NCBI RefSeq assembly: GCF_940143175.1
Contig: NZ_OW659496.1
Span: forward strand, 1,488,001 to 1,552,000
DNA: 64,000 nucleotides
Source of the DNA: Erysipelothrix amsterdamensis
Lineage (GTDB): Bacteria; Bacillota_I; Bacilli_A; Erysipelotrichales; Erysipelotrichaceae
Direction of reading: 5' to 3'
The notes beneath the pieces are model-generated. The model searched no databases and had not been told where the DNA came from. It saw only the letters and a list, made by a program, of their open reading frames with translations. This document shows, piece after piece, positions 17,805 to 26,076 of the stretch (within the stretch, counting starts at the first letter, position 1; the number at the start of each line of letters is the position of its first letter). Position numbers and translations under genes: made by a program.

Positions 17805-20444
17805 TTATTTTTTTGTTTTTGTAGGAATTTTTCCTGCAGGATAGTAAGCATGTTCAATAATTTCTTTCATATCCTTAACAAGTGGAAGACGTGGGTTACA
17901 TGGTGAACATTGGTCTTCGTATGCAAGATAAGCAATGGTTTCTGTTTCAGCCATAAATGCTTTTTCATTAACACCTTGTTCTTGGAAACTCATCTTAATA
18001 CCACAACGAACGGCTAAGTCATGACATGCTTGGGCATAACTTTCAACACCTTCTTCGGTTGTGCTTGCAGGTAATCCAAGGATACGTGCTAATTCTGCAT
18101 AACGTTCATGAGCACGGTATACATTGTATTTTGGCCATAATGAAGGTTTTTCTGGATGTGTTCCATTATAACGTACAACATAAGGTAAGAGAATTGCATT
18201 AATACGTCCGTGAGGCATTTCGTGGAATTTACCACCAATTTTATGTGCCAATGAGTGACTCATACCTAAGAATGCATTCGCAAATGCCATCCCTGCAAGG
18301 GTTGAAGCATTATGCATTTTTTCACGTGCATCCAAGTCATTTTTACCGTTATGTACCGCACGTTCAAGGTTTGCGAATACCATCTTAATTGCTTGAATTG
18401 CAAGACCGTCTGTATAGTCATTTGCGAAGTTTGAAACATAAGCTTCAGTAGCATGTGTTAATACATCAAGACCTGTATCTGCCGTTACGGATGCAGGAAG
18501 GTTTGTTGTGAAAATTGAATCAACAATCGCAACAGTTGGAACAAGTGAGTAGTCAGCAAGTGGATATTTCTTATTTGCATCTGTATCGGTGATAACTGCA
18601 AATGGTGTAACCTCACTACCGGTACCGGAAGTTGTTGGGATACATACAAGTTGTGCTTTTTCGCCCAAGTCTGGGTAACGGAATGCACGTTTACGGATAT
18701 CCACAAATTTTTGTTTAAGATCATTAAAGTCTACATCTGGATGTTCATAGAAGATCCACATACCTTTAGCGGCATCCATTGGTGAACCACCACCTAAAGC
18801 AATAATTGTATCCGGTTGGAATGATTTCATCATTTCATAACCACGTTTAACTGTGTTTAATGATGGATCAGGTTCAACATCACAGAATAATTGAATTTGA
18901 ACTTTATTACGACGTTTATTAAGTTGTTCAACAATTAAGTTGTAGTAACCTAAATCAACCATAGCACGGTCTGTTACAACGAATACACGTTCAACATCAC
19001 GCATTGATTTTAAATATTGAATTGAGTTTCTTTCGAAATAAATTTTTGATGGTACTTTGAACCATTGCATATTGTTATTACGTCTCCCAATCTTTTTAAT
19101 ATTCAAGAGGTGAACAGCACTTACGTTATCGCCTACTGAGTTATGTCCATATGAACCACAACCAAGTGTTAATGAAGGAATAAAGTCATTATAGATGTTA
19201 CCAATTCCTCCAAAGGTTGATGGTGAGTTCCAGATAATACGGATTGCAGGAACTGTTTCTCCAAATTTTTCGGAAAGTTCTTTTGATTTTGTATGGATTG
19301 CAGCTGAGTGACCCAATCCATCAAATTCAACCATTTGACGTGCTAAGCTAATTCCTTCGTCGCTGTCTTTTGATTTTAAGACTGCAAGAACAGGTGATAG
19401 TTTTTCACGTGTTAGAACTTCATTTGGGCCTACTTCTTTACATTCTGCTGCTAAGATTACTGTATTTGAAGGTACTTTAATCCCTGCTTGTTCAGCAATC
19501 CATGTTGCATCTTTACCTACAACATTTGGATTTAATTTTGCTTCAAGGACATTTGCATCACCACTGGAAACACCAAACATAAATTTCTCAACTTTTTTCT
19601 TATCTGCAGCTGAGAGGAAGTGCATACCGTATTTCTTGAATTTTTCAATGGCTTCATCGTAAACGTCTGCATCAATAATCACTGCTTGTTCTGATGCACA
19701 GATCATACCGTTATCAAATGATTTTGATAGAGCAATATCATTTACAGCTTGGGCAACATCTGCTGATTTTTCAATATATGCAGGAACGTTTCCGGCACCA
19801 ACACCAAGTGCAGGTTTACCGCATGAGTAAGCAGCACGAACCATTGCATTACCACCGGTTGCAAGAATTGTCGCAACACCATCGTGATTCATCAGTTCAT
19901 CTGTTTTTTCTTTTGATCCACGTTCAATCCATTGAACACAGTGTTCAGGAGCCCCTGCAGCAACTGCAGCTTCATAAACAACCTTCGCAGCCGCAATACT
20001 GCATTTTTGTGCAGATGGGTGGAATGAGAAAATAATTGGATTTCTTGTTTTAAGTGAGATTAATGATTTGAAAATTGCAGTTGATGTTGGGTTTGTAACG
20101 GGTGTAATTCCACAAATAACCCCTACTGGATCTGCAATTTCGGTAATTCCTGTGATTTCATCATCACTGATAACGCCAACTGTTTTAAGGTGACGCATAT
20201 GGTTAATAACATGTTCACATGCAAATAAGTTTTTGGTTGCCTTGTCTTCAAAACAGCCTCGTCCTGTTTCTTCAACAGCAAGTTGCGCTAAAACACCGTG
20301 TTGATCGAGTGCAGCAACACTTGCCTTCGCAACAATATAATCGACTTGTTCTTGATTTAAATCCATAAAACTTTTTAACGCTTTTTGAGCATTCGCAACG
20401 AGTTCATTAACTTCGTTGTCCAATTCTACTTTTTTAGTTGTCAT
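17805..20444 (-). CDS. adhE: Bifunctional acetaldehyde-CoA/alcohol dehydrogenase
   Basis: Fermentative enzyme reducing acetyl-CoA to ethanol through acetaldehyde with two NADH; it forms spirosome filaments in characterised members. It has 879 residues. The N-terminal aldehyde dehydrogenase domain (1 to about 440) carries the catalytic cysteine in FDNGMICASEQAV. The linker and C-terminal iron-dependent alcohol dehydrogenase domain (about 455-879) carry ALGGGSPMDAAKGMW and the metal-binding MSHSLAHKIGG. SD GGGAGGTC precedes the ATG. A large imperfect stem-loop lies about 100 bp upstream. Its own terminator is the one split by the IS3-type element. Confidence 0.97.
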   Translation of the reverse strand: MTTKKVELDNEVNELVANAQKALKSFMDLNQEQVDYIVAKASVAALDQHGVLAQLAVEETGRGCFEDKATKNLFACEHVINHMRHLKTVGVISDDEITGITEIADPVGVICGITPVTNPTSTAIFKSLISLKTRNPIIFSFHPSAQKCSIAAAKVVYEAAVAAGAPEHCVQWIERGSKEKTDELMNHDGVATILATGGNAMVRAAYSCGKPALGVGAGNVPAYIEKSADVAQAVNDIALSKSFDNGMICASEQAVIIDADVYDEAIEKFKKYGMHFLSAADKKKVEKFMFGVSSGDANVLEAKLNPNVVGKDATWIAEQAGIKVPSNTVILAAECKEVGPNEVLTREKLSPVLAVLKSKDSDEGISLARQMVEFDGLGHSAAIHTKSKELSEKFGETVPAIRIIWNSPSTFGGIGNIYNDFIPSLTLGCGSYGHNSVGDNVSAVHLLNIKKIGRRNNNMQWFKVPSKIYFERNSIQYLKSMRDVERVFVVTDRAMVDLGYYNLIVEQLNKRRNKVQIQLFCDVEPDPSLNTVKRGYEMMKSFQPDTIIALGGGSPMDAAKGMWIFYEHPDVDFNDLKQKFVDIRKRAFRYPDLGEKAQLVCIPTTSGTGSEVTPFAVITDTDANKKYPLADYSLVPTVAIVDSIFTTNLPASVTADTGLDVLTHATEAYVSNFANDYTDGLAIQAIKMVFANLERAVHNGKNDLDAREKMHNASTLAGMAFANAFLGMSHSLAHKIGGKFHEMPHGRINAILLPYVVRYNGTHPEKPSLWPKYNVYRAHERYAELARILGLPASTTEEGVESYAQACHDLAVRCGIKMSFQEQGVNEKAFMAETETIAYLAYEDQCSPCNPRLPLVKDMKEIIEHAYYPAGKIPTKTKK

Positions 20445-20536
20445 GGTATGTGACCTCCCTTGTTATTTCTTTCACATACATATTGTATGTTGGATTAAGG
20501 GCTGACTCAAACAAATCAACGTAAAAATGCGCAAAT

Positions 20537-20603
20537 AAAAACTAAATTCGTGATGAAGAAACAAGTTAAGCGTTTTCATTGTGAAAACTATCACGAATTT
20601 AGT
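20537..20603 (-). terminator. Large stem-loop after the zinc-ribbon gene, terminator or attenuator upstream of adhE
   Basis: Arms of 14 bp (20541-20554 and 20590-20603, core AAATTCGTGAT/ATCACGAATTT) are perfectly complementary. A second hairpin, GTTTTCA-ttg-TGAAAAC (20572-20588), is nested inside next to the 3'-side arm. On the minus strand the stem is followed by TTTTTATTT. It is 60 nt long, larger than other terminators here. Confidence 0.6.
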
Positions 20604-20608
20604 AAGTT

Positions 20609-20992
20609 TTATGATTTTGCGTCAAATTTTGTTTTACAGTTTGGACACGTAATTTCAATTTTTCCTTTTCGTCGGGGTACACGAAGTCGAGTTTCACACG
20701 TCTTGCATGTGAAATATTTATACTTCGGCCATGACTTAATGCGATCCCATTTTGCTTTTCCCTTACTTAAGAATGTAAGATACGCTTGATTCTCTTGATA
20801 TCGTTTTTGAATCTTACGCGAGAAGGTACGGTAATAGACATAAACTAAAAGTAAAAGCCAAACCCCTTGTAGCCAAACTTGGCGGGTAAAAATCCCAACA
20901 AGAGCCACAACCACACCTAAATAAAGAAGATGTTGATTCAGTTTATCCGTTCCATAACGGCCCTGCATCATTTGAATAAATTTTTGCTTCAT
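20609..20992 (-). CDS. Small membrane protein with C-terminal zinc ribbon
   Basis: 127 residues, function unknown. Two adjacent hydrophobic segments (about residues 22-55) are followed by a basic stretch and a C-terminal zinc ribbon, CKTC-x17-CPNC, at about residues 97-120. This architecture recurs as an uncharacterised membrane protein in Firmicutes. Its start overlaps the end of the aldose epimerase gene by 4 nt (ATGA type), so the two are co-transcribed. It is followed by a large stem-loop. Confidence 0.7.
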   Translation of the reverse strand: MKQKFIQMMQGRYGTDKLNQHLLYLGVVVALVGIFTRQVWLQGVWLLLLVYVYYRTFSRKIQKRYQENQAYLTFLSKGKAKWDRIKSWPKYKYFTCKTCETRLRVPRRKGKIEITCPNCKTKFDAKS

Positions 20993-21834
20993 TGAAACGT
21001 CACCGTATATTGATGGACAATGTCATCACCTTTCTGAAGACGCTTAATTCCAAGCTTTTCACGAATGTCAGGATATCCACCGTATTCATCCGCAATACCA
21101 ACCCAAGGTTCAATACATACAAAAGGTGCCATCACACCCTCCTTACAAGGACGCCATAACGCTAAATAGTCAAAACCTTCATATCCTACCGTAACAGCTT
21201 CTTGGGTGTTCTTATTTATTAATGTTACTTCTGAAGTATGATCATAGATTAAGGTTGTATCCTTGAAGTTTGCTTCATTCACCTCAAGTCGATCTAATTG
21301 AACGGGAGCCTTTCCATTAATAAAGCCTTCTTTAAGTCCGTATTGATGAACGTTTTCAGCTTGTTTAAAAACAAACTCATAATCACCTTCATCATCAAGT
21401 CGAAACGCAGGATGTGCTCCAATTGCATAAAACATTTCATTCTCATCTTTATTAAAGATATGCCACGTTACAGTGATGCGTTTTCCATCTAATTTATAAG
21501 CAATTTGAACTTTATGTTTAAATGGGTAAACATCTAACATTGCATCATCACTGTGATACTCAAATACAAATTCATTTTCAGTATGACGGACCACTTCAAA
21601 TTCTTGATCTCTTAAGAACCCATGTTGGGATAAATGGTAGTCTTGGCCATCGATCGTATATTTTCCATTAAATACTTTTCCTACTATGGGGAAAAGGACT
21701 GGAGAAACACGCCCCCAAAATGCAGCATCACCATCCCACATTAATTCTTTTTGCGTTTCTTTATTTAATGCACGACGAAGTTCTGCACCTTTACAATCAA
21801 ATTCTAAAAGTAACGATTCATTTTCTAATTTCAT
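20989..21834 (-). CDS. Aldose 1-epimerase family protein (LacX-like)
   Basis: 281 residues of the galactose-mutarotase-like beta-sandwich. Recognisable elements are the N-terminal KGAELRRALNKETQKELMWDGD, the catalytic histidine region IGAHPAFR (about residues 138-145) and the C-terminal VCIEPWVGIADE. It probably interconverts sugar anomers; LacX-type members have no firmly assigned substrate. It is first in a two-gene operon with the zinc-ribbon membrane protein. Confidence 0.87.
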   Translation of the reverse strand: MKLENESLLLEFDCKGAELRRALNKETQKELMWDGDAAFWGRVSPVLFPIVGKVFNGKYTIDGQDYHLSQHGFLRDQEFEVVRHTENEFVFEYHSDDAMLDVYPFKHKVQIAYKLDGKRITVTWHIFNKDENEMFYAIGAHPAFRLDDEGDYEFVFKQAENVHQYGLKEGFINGKAPVQLDRLEVNEANFKDTTLIYDHTSEVTLINKNTQEAVTVGYEGFDYLALWRPCKEGVMAPFVCIEPWVGIADEYGGYPDIREKLGIKRLQKGDDIVHQYTVTFQ

Positions 21835-21924
21835 CCTTATACCACCTCATTTTACGTTTTGATTATATCATGTCTTTGTGGAAACGATGCCTCATTCCTC
21901 ATATTTACATCAAATAACATAATA

Positions 21925-21950
21925 CAAAAAAGCAGTCCTTTCGACTGCTT
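21925..21950 (-). terminator. Terminator of the OsmC-family gene
   Basis: Minus strand AAGCAGTC-gaaa-GGACTGCTTTTTT, overlapping the end of the stop codon. Confidence 0.85.
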
Positions 21951-22356
21951 AGTATGCTTCCACAAACACATCAACATGTTCGTTACCATGAATCAGTTTC
22001 GATACAGGGCATCGTTCATGGGCTTGACGTACAAGGCGTTCACTTTCTTCAAGGGAAAGACCCTCTACGGCCAAATATGCATAGGCACTGAAGTAATAAC
22101 CTACTCCATTTGCCTCTTTATGGAGGTCTACCTCAACACGTACTCTTGAATGATGTTCAAGTTTGCGTGCTTTTAAAAGTGCTTGGCTTGTAGCATTAAG
22201 GCATGTTGCCCATGACATAGCAAGAAGTTGTTCTGGATTGGAACCTTCTTGTTCGTCTAAAGGTGGTGTCATTGCAAGTGCCAGACCATCTTCAATTCGA
22301 GTTTGATTGGGCACAGTCGTTTCATTGATTGCCGTTGTTTTATAAATCGATGTCAT
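21949..22356 (-). CDS. OsmC/Ohr-family peroxiredoxin
   Basis: 135 residues from the ATG at 22356, chosen because AAAGGAG lies 10 nt upstream and the protein then starts MTSIYKTTA like other Ohr proteins; upstream in-frame ATGs extend into the promoter. The two catalytic cysteines of the family are visible in SWATCLNATSQALL (about 58-71) and HERCPVSKLI (about 113-122). The role is thiol-dependent reduction of organic hydroperoxides. It is monocistronic. Confidence 0.9.
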   Translation of the reverse strand: MTSIYKTTAINETTVPNQTRIEDGLALAMTPPLDEQEGSNPEQLLAMSWATCLNATSQALLKARKLEHHSRVRVEVDLHKEANGVGYYFSAYAYLAVEGLSLEESERLVRQAHERCPVSKLIHGNEHVDVFVEAY

Positions 22357-22532
22357 GTTTATCATTCTCCTTTGATATTTATTATACAATAGTCTTAATT
22401 CTCTATCCTTGTGAATGCTCATTTTGTTATTTTAATCACGTTATTTTATTCTTTTTTTATGAGTATATTGGGTGAAAATCCTGCGTGAAGACTCTATAAT
22501 AACGGTGGGTTAATGAGCTGGGAGGTTTTATT

Positions 22533-23267
22533 ATTATTGAGTTTAAAAATGTTTCTAAACATTATCAAGGTAAAAACAAAACATTCAAGGCACTCGACAA
22601 CGTTTCCTTTGAGATCAAACAATCTGAAATTTTTGGAATTATTGGTGAAAGCGGAGCCGGTAAATCAACTGCGTTGCGTTTAATCAATGGATTAGAACTA
22701 CCCGATGAAGGTGTCGTTTTCGTTGATAGCACCGATTTAAAATCACTATCAAGTAACGCAATGCGTTCACTTCGTAAAGAGATTGGCGTCGTTTTCCAGA
22801 ATTTCAATTTGTTGGGGAATCGTACAGTGTTTGATAACATTGCCTTGCCACTAAGACTTGCAAAGAATAAAGATTGTAATGCGGTGTCTGAAGCACTTTG
22901 CTTTGTACACTTAGAATCAAAGATCCACCACTATCCTGCACAACTCAGTGGTGGTGAACGTCAGCGTGTAGCCATTGCGCGTGCACTGATTACTAAACCT
23001 AAGATTTTAATTTGTGATGAACCATCATCTGCCTTAGATCCTCATACTACCAAAGAAATCCTTGAGGTTTTAAAACAGATTAATCAACAATTCGGCACAA
23101 CAATTGTGATTGTTACTCATGAATTAGAGGTTGCGAAGACGCTGTGTGATCGGGTTGCGATTTTGGATAATGGAACGCTTCATGAAGTGATTTCAGTAAA
23201 TCGTCACGACGAAGATAATACAACACGCTCTTACGCAATCCATGCAAAGGACTACTTATTACAATGA
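22533..23267 (+). CDS. metN: Methionine ABC transporter ATP-binding protein, apparent ATT start
   Basis: ATPase of a methionine importer. The frame encodes IIEFKNVSKHYQGKNKTFKA, then Walker A GESGAGKST (about residues 40-48), the signature [15 protein letters not shown] and Walker B ILICDEPSSALDP. The first in-frame ATG is at 22674, after Walker A, so it cannot be the real start. No GTG or TTG is in frame upstream of Walker A. A strong SD (GGGAGG, ending at 22525) points to ATT at 22533, or 22536. The product is then 244 residues, somewhat short because the C-terminal ligand-sensing domain of long MetN proteins is absent. It overlaps metI by 4 nt. Confidence 0.88.
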   Translation: MIEFKNVSKHYQGKNKTFKALDNVSFEIKQSEIFGIIGESGAGKSTALRLINGLELPDEGVVFVDSTDLKSLSSNAMRSLRKEIGVVFQNFNLLGNRTVFDNIALPLRLAKNKDCNAVSEALCFVHLESKIHHYPAQLSGGERQRVAIARALITKPKILICDEPSSALDPHTTKEILEVLKQINQQFGTTIVIVTHELEVAKTLCDRVAILDNGTLHEVISVNRHDEDNTTRSYAIHAKDYLLQ

Positions 23268-23926
23268 TATCGATATACGCTGAATTTCATGCTGAGTTGC
23301 TTAAAGCACTGAGCGAAACCTTTATTCTTTTAGGATTTTCAATTCTATCTGCACTTTTAATTGGATTACCACTGGGCACACTTATCTACCTTACCCGCAA
23401 AGACGGGTATTACGAAAACCGATTTGTTTCGTTTATCTTAAATGGATATGTTGATGTGGTGCGTTCGTTTCCGTTTTTATTGTTTATTGTGTTTATGATT
23501 CCAGTGACTCGATTCTTAATTGGGACTTCACTTGGAACTTATGCAGCCTCAGTACCCATGAGTTTTGTTGCAGCGGCATTGTATGCTCGATTTGTTGAAC
23601 AAGCACTCCTCGAGGTTCCTCAGGGAATTATTGATAGTGCCCTCTCACTTGGAGCAACACCGTTTCAACTTGTTTTTAAATTTCTGTTTGTTGAAGCACG
23701 ATCAGGCCTTGTCCTCGGACTTACATCTTCCATTATTAGTTATGTAAACTACTCGACGGTAATGGGTGTTGTTGGTGGAGGTGGTATCGGAGACTTCGCA
23801 ATGCGATATGGTTATCAGCGATTTGAGTGGCAAATCATGTATGCAACCATTCTCATTATGATTGTTCTCGTACTGATGATTCAATTTACAGGAAATAGAA
23901 TCGCTAAACGAATTGATAAGCGATAA
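23264..23926 (+). CDS. metI: Methionine ABC transporter permease
   Basis: 220-residue inner-membrane permease with five or six hydrophobic segments. The EAA-type loop facing the ATPase is visible as GIIDSALSLGATPFQLVFKFLFVEA (around residues 125-149). Its ATG overlaps the metN stop (ATGA), so translation is coupled. Order metN-metI-metQ is that of the D-methionine/methionine uptake family. Confidence 0.93.
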   Translation: MISIYAEFHAELLKALSETFILLGFSILSALLIGLPLGTLIYLTRKDGYYENRFVSFILNGYVDVVRSFPFLLFIVFMIPVTRFLIGTSLGTYAASVPMSFVAAALYARFVEQALLEVPQGIIDSALSLGATPFQLVFKFLFVEARSGLVLGLTSSIISYVNYSTVMGVVGGGGIGDFAMRYGYQRFEWQIMYATILIMIVLVLMIQFTGNRIAKRIDKR

Positions 23927-23935
23927 GGAGAAAAG

Positions 23936-24724
23936 ATGATTAAAAAAGGACTTGTATTACTCACAGCAATGCTCATGCTTACCGCATGTGGCGCCAAAAA
24001 TAATCCAGATGACATGAAGTTAAAGGTTGCATCACATATGATGCCAATGACCGATGTTGTCGAAATTGCTAAAGAGGAATTGAAAAAAGACGGTTATGAA
24101 CTTGAACTTGTATCCGTTTCAGACAATACCCAAGCTAATACTGCTCTTAATAATAAGGAAATCGATGCTAACTTCTTCCAACATGTTCCATTTATGGAAA
24201 TGTTCAACAAGAGTCAAAGTGGAACTCTTGTGGGCATTCAGCCGATCTATGATGCAATTGTAGGTTTCTACTCTAAAGATCTTAAAGATCTTAAAGATTT
24301 AAAAGATGACGCGAAAATTGCTATTCCAAATGATGCAGTCAACCAAGCACGTGCCCTTCTAATCTTGCAAGATGCTGGACTCATCACATTAAAAGATGGC
24401 GTTAAATATGATGCAACGATTAAAGACGTAACAGATCATAAAAACTATCAATTTATCGAAGTTGATCTCTTAACTTTAAATCAAGCATATGAAGAAGTTG
24501 ATCTCGTATTCAACTATCCTACTTACATAAAACAAGTTGGACTAACACCAAGTGATGCACTGATTTTAGAAAAATCAGATGGACACTATGCCATTTCACT
24601 CGTAGCACGTGAAGATAATAAAGAAGATGTGAAAATTCAAGCACTTAAAAAAGCAATGACAAGTGATGCAGTTCGTAAATTCTTAACAGAAGAACACAGT
24701 GCAACACTCTCACCAGCTTTCTAA
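23936..24724 (+). CDS. metQ: Methionine-binding lipoprotein
   Basis: 262 residues. Signal peptide with lipobox LTAC (Cys 18), then the NlpA/MetQ binding-protein fold (LKVASHMMPMTDVVEIA, EIDANFFQHVPFMEMFN, AIPNDAVNQARALLIL). A short in-frame tandem repeat of 9 bp encodes KDL three times around residues 113-122. It begins 10 nt after metI with AAGGAG. The following terminator is split by IS copy 2, so transcription may run on into the IS. Confidence 0.94.
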   Translation: MIKKGLVLLTAMLMLTACGAKNNPDDMKLKVASHMMPMTDVVEIAKEELKKDGYELELVSVSDNTQANTALNNKEIDANFFQHVPFMEMFNKSQSGTLVGIQPIYDAIVGFYSKDLKDLKDLKDDAKIAIPNDAVNQARALLILQDAGLITLKDGVKYDATIKDVTDHKNYQFIEVDLLTLNQAYEEVDLVFNYPTYIKQVGLTPSDALILEKSDGHYAISLVAREDNKEDVKIQALKKAMTSDAVRKFLTEEHSATLSPAF

Positions 24725-24728
24725 ACAT

Positions 24729-24758
24729 AAAAAAACCTCTCGATTTAAGTGGAACTAG
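24729..24758. terminator. Left part of a bidirectional terminator split by IS copy 2 (right part 26039-26068)
   Basis: AAAAAAACCTCTC (24729-24741) and GAGAGGTTTTTTT (26056-26068) are complementary. Inside them TGGAACT and AGTTCCA also pair across the insertion. Rejoined, they form one long hairpin between convergent metQ and asnA. The duplicated CTAG flanks the IS at its apex. Confidence 0.78.
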
Positions 24759-24798
24759 GGAACTGACCTAGTTCCGTGGGACTAAAGAAAAAACCAAG

Positions 24799-25650
24799 TT
24801 AGGATGAAGTTAACCGATAATTTACGGGCGATTGATATCCTAGCTTTTCTTGTATTCGATTTTCATTGTAATATTTTAAATAGTTTATCACAGTTTGTGA
24901 TACAATTTCAGTAGAACCCTTTAGTTCTGGGTTTAATTCGAATGTTTCACACTTTAGAGAGGCATGAAACGATTCGATAGGAGCATTATCAGCGGGTGTC
25001 CCCTTACGGGACATACTCATGGTAATGCTTTTATTTTTTACTCTAAGTTGATACTCTTTTGATGTATAGACACTCCCTTGATCAGAATGAAGAATACATG
25101 GCTGAACGATATCCGGAAGTTGATTTAATGTATCAACCACACATTCTAGGTTTTGTCTGTCACTCAATGTAGACGCAATAATCTCACCATTATATAAATC
25201 CATGATCGTAGATAAATAGAGCATCTTATGGCCATAAGGGATGTAAGTGATATCTGTCACCAATTTCTCTAGAGGACGTAGTGATTTAAAGTCGCGATTA
25301 ATGATATTGGGCATAATGATCTTCGGATTTTTGTTTTTTCTATACCGTTTGACCTTAACACGGCATTGACATTGGTGTTTCTGCATTATCTTTTGAACAG
25401 TGTTCTTATTGATAATTCTTTCTTTTCGAATTAATGCAGTTATTTTTCGATATCCATAACGAAATTTATTTTCTTTACAAAGTTCAATTACTAATGCTTC
25501 ATTGACAGAATAATTATTAGACTCAAGTTGCTCTTTTTTAGTCCAACGGTAATACGTTGACTTAGGTACCCCAAAAAGATTCAAGATATCTTTAATAGAT
25601 ACAGTGTTGCGATACTCTTCAACGAGCTTGATGATTATTTCAGGAACCAC
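24799..25650 (-). CDS. IS3-family transposase OrfB, DDE domain (copy 2)
   Basis: 283 residues, nearly identical to the OrfB at 9665-10516, differing visibly at two positions (R for K in the segment before NKSITMS, and E for D in NPELKG). The catalytic motifs TDITYIPYG, HSDQGSVYTS and PIESFHASLK are intact. Made by -1 frameshift from orfA at 25677-25671. No inactivating change is seen. Confidence 0.94.
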   Translation of the reverse strand: MVPEIIIKLVEEYRNTVSIKDILNLFGVPKSTYYRWTKKEQLESNNYSVNEALVIELCKENKFRYGYRKITALIRKERIINKNTVQKIMQKHQCQCRVKVKRYRKNKNPKIIMPNIINRDFKSLRPLEKLVTDITYIPYGHKMLYLSTIMDLYNGEIIASTLSDRQNLECVVDTLNQLPDIVQPCILHSDQGSVYTSKEYQLRVKNKSITMSMSRKGTPADNAPIESFHASLKCETFELNPELKGSTEIVSQTVINYLKYYNENRIQEKLGYQSPVNYRLTSS

Positions 25651-25952
25651 ATCCTTTCTCTTTCCAAATACTTTTTTAATAGTTCAATTTGTTGCTCCAA
25701 AGATTTAATTCTAAGTCTTTGTGTTTCTTCGACCGTGTCTCCTTCAGGCCCTTTTCCAAAAGTATATTGCTTGCCTACAGGTTGAGAAAATCGATAGTGT
25801 TCACCATTTCGATACCATCTCCACCATGTTTTGACTTGTGTTACATTTTTTATTCCAAGTTCAGTCTGAATAAACCTGCTTGAGTATCCTGCCAATTTCA
25901 TTTCTATAACTTTCATCTTTGTCTCATAGCTATGCATAGTTCGTGTTCCCAT
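25635..25952 (-). CDS. IS3-family transposase OrfA (copy 2)
   Basis: 105 residues, identical in protein sequence to the OrfA at 9363-9680: HTH at 8-45 and a C-terminal coiled-coil segment. SD TAGGAGG precedes the ATG and is complementary to the CCTC in the element leader, as in copy 1. Confidence 0.92.
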   Translation of the reverse strand: MGTRTMHSYETKMKVIEMKLAGYSSRFIQTELGIKNVTQVKTWWRWYRNGEHYRFSQPVGKQYTFGKGPEGDTVEETQRLRIKSLEQQIELLKKYLERERMWFLK

Positions 25953-26076
25953 ATAAAAACCTCCTATATTGAACTATTTTACAATAATTCTCATACAAGA
26001 GGTTTTTTTCTTTAGTCCCACGGAACTAGGTCAGTTCCCTAGTTCAGTTCCAGTTGAGAGGTTTTTTTATGTTTAA

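Larger units (their letters stand above)
24759..26038 (-). mobile_element. IS3-family insertion sequence, copy 2 (1280 bp), inverted relative to copy 1
   Basis: Same length and structure as the element at 9277-10556. Ends GGAACTGACCTAGTTCC; CTAG target duplication at 24755-24758 and 26039-26042. At position 18 of both terminal repeats it has G where copy 1 has T, so the two ends of each copy agree with each other but not with the other copy. The interrupted site contains GGAACTAGTTCAGTTCC, one base different from the IS right terminus. It lies in the apex of a terminator hairpin. Confidence 0.93.

Noticed and set aside
20445-20540. Rex operator upstream of adhE
   Set aside because: TTGTTATTTCTTTCACA has only one good half-site; too weak to report.
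22423-22532. S-box, T-box or other methionine riboswitch upstream of metN
   Set aside because: None of the conserved cores (T-box GGTGGNACC, S-box helices) could be found in this short leader.
22674-23267. MetN starting at the first ATG
   Set aside because: This would remove the Walker A motif, which is encoded just upstream in the same frame with a good SD before it.
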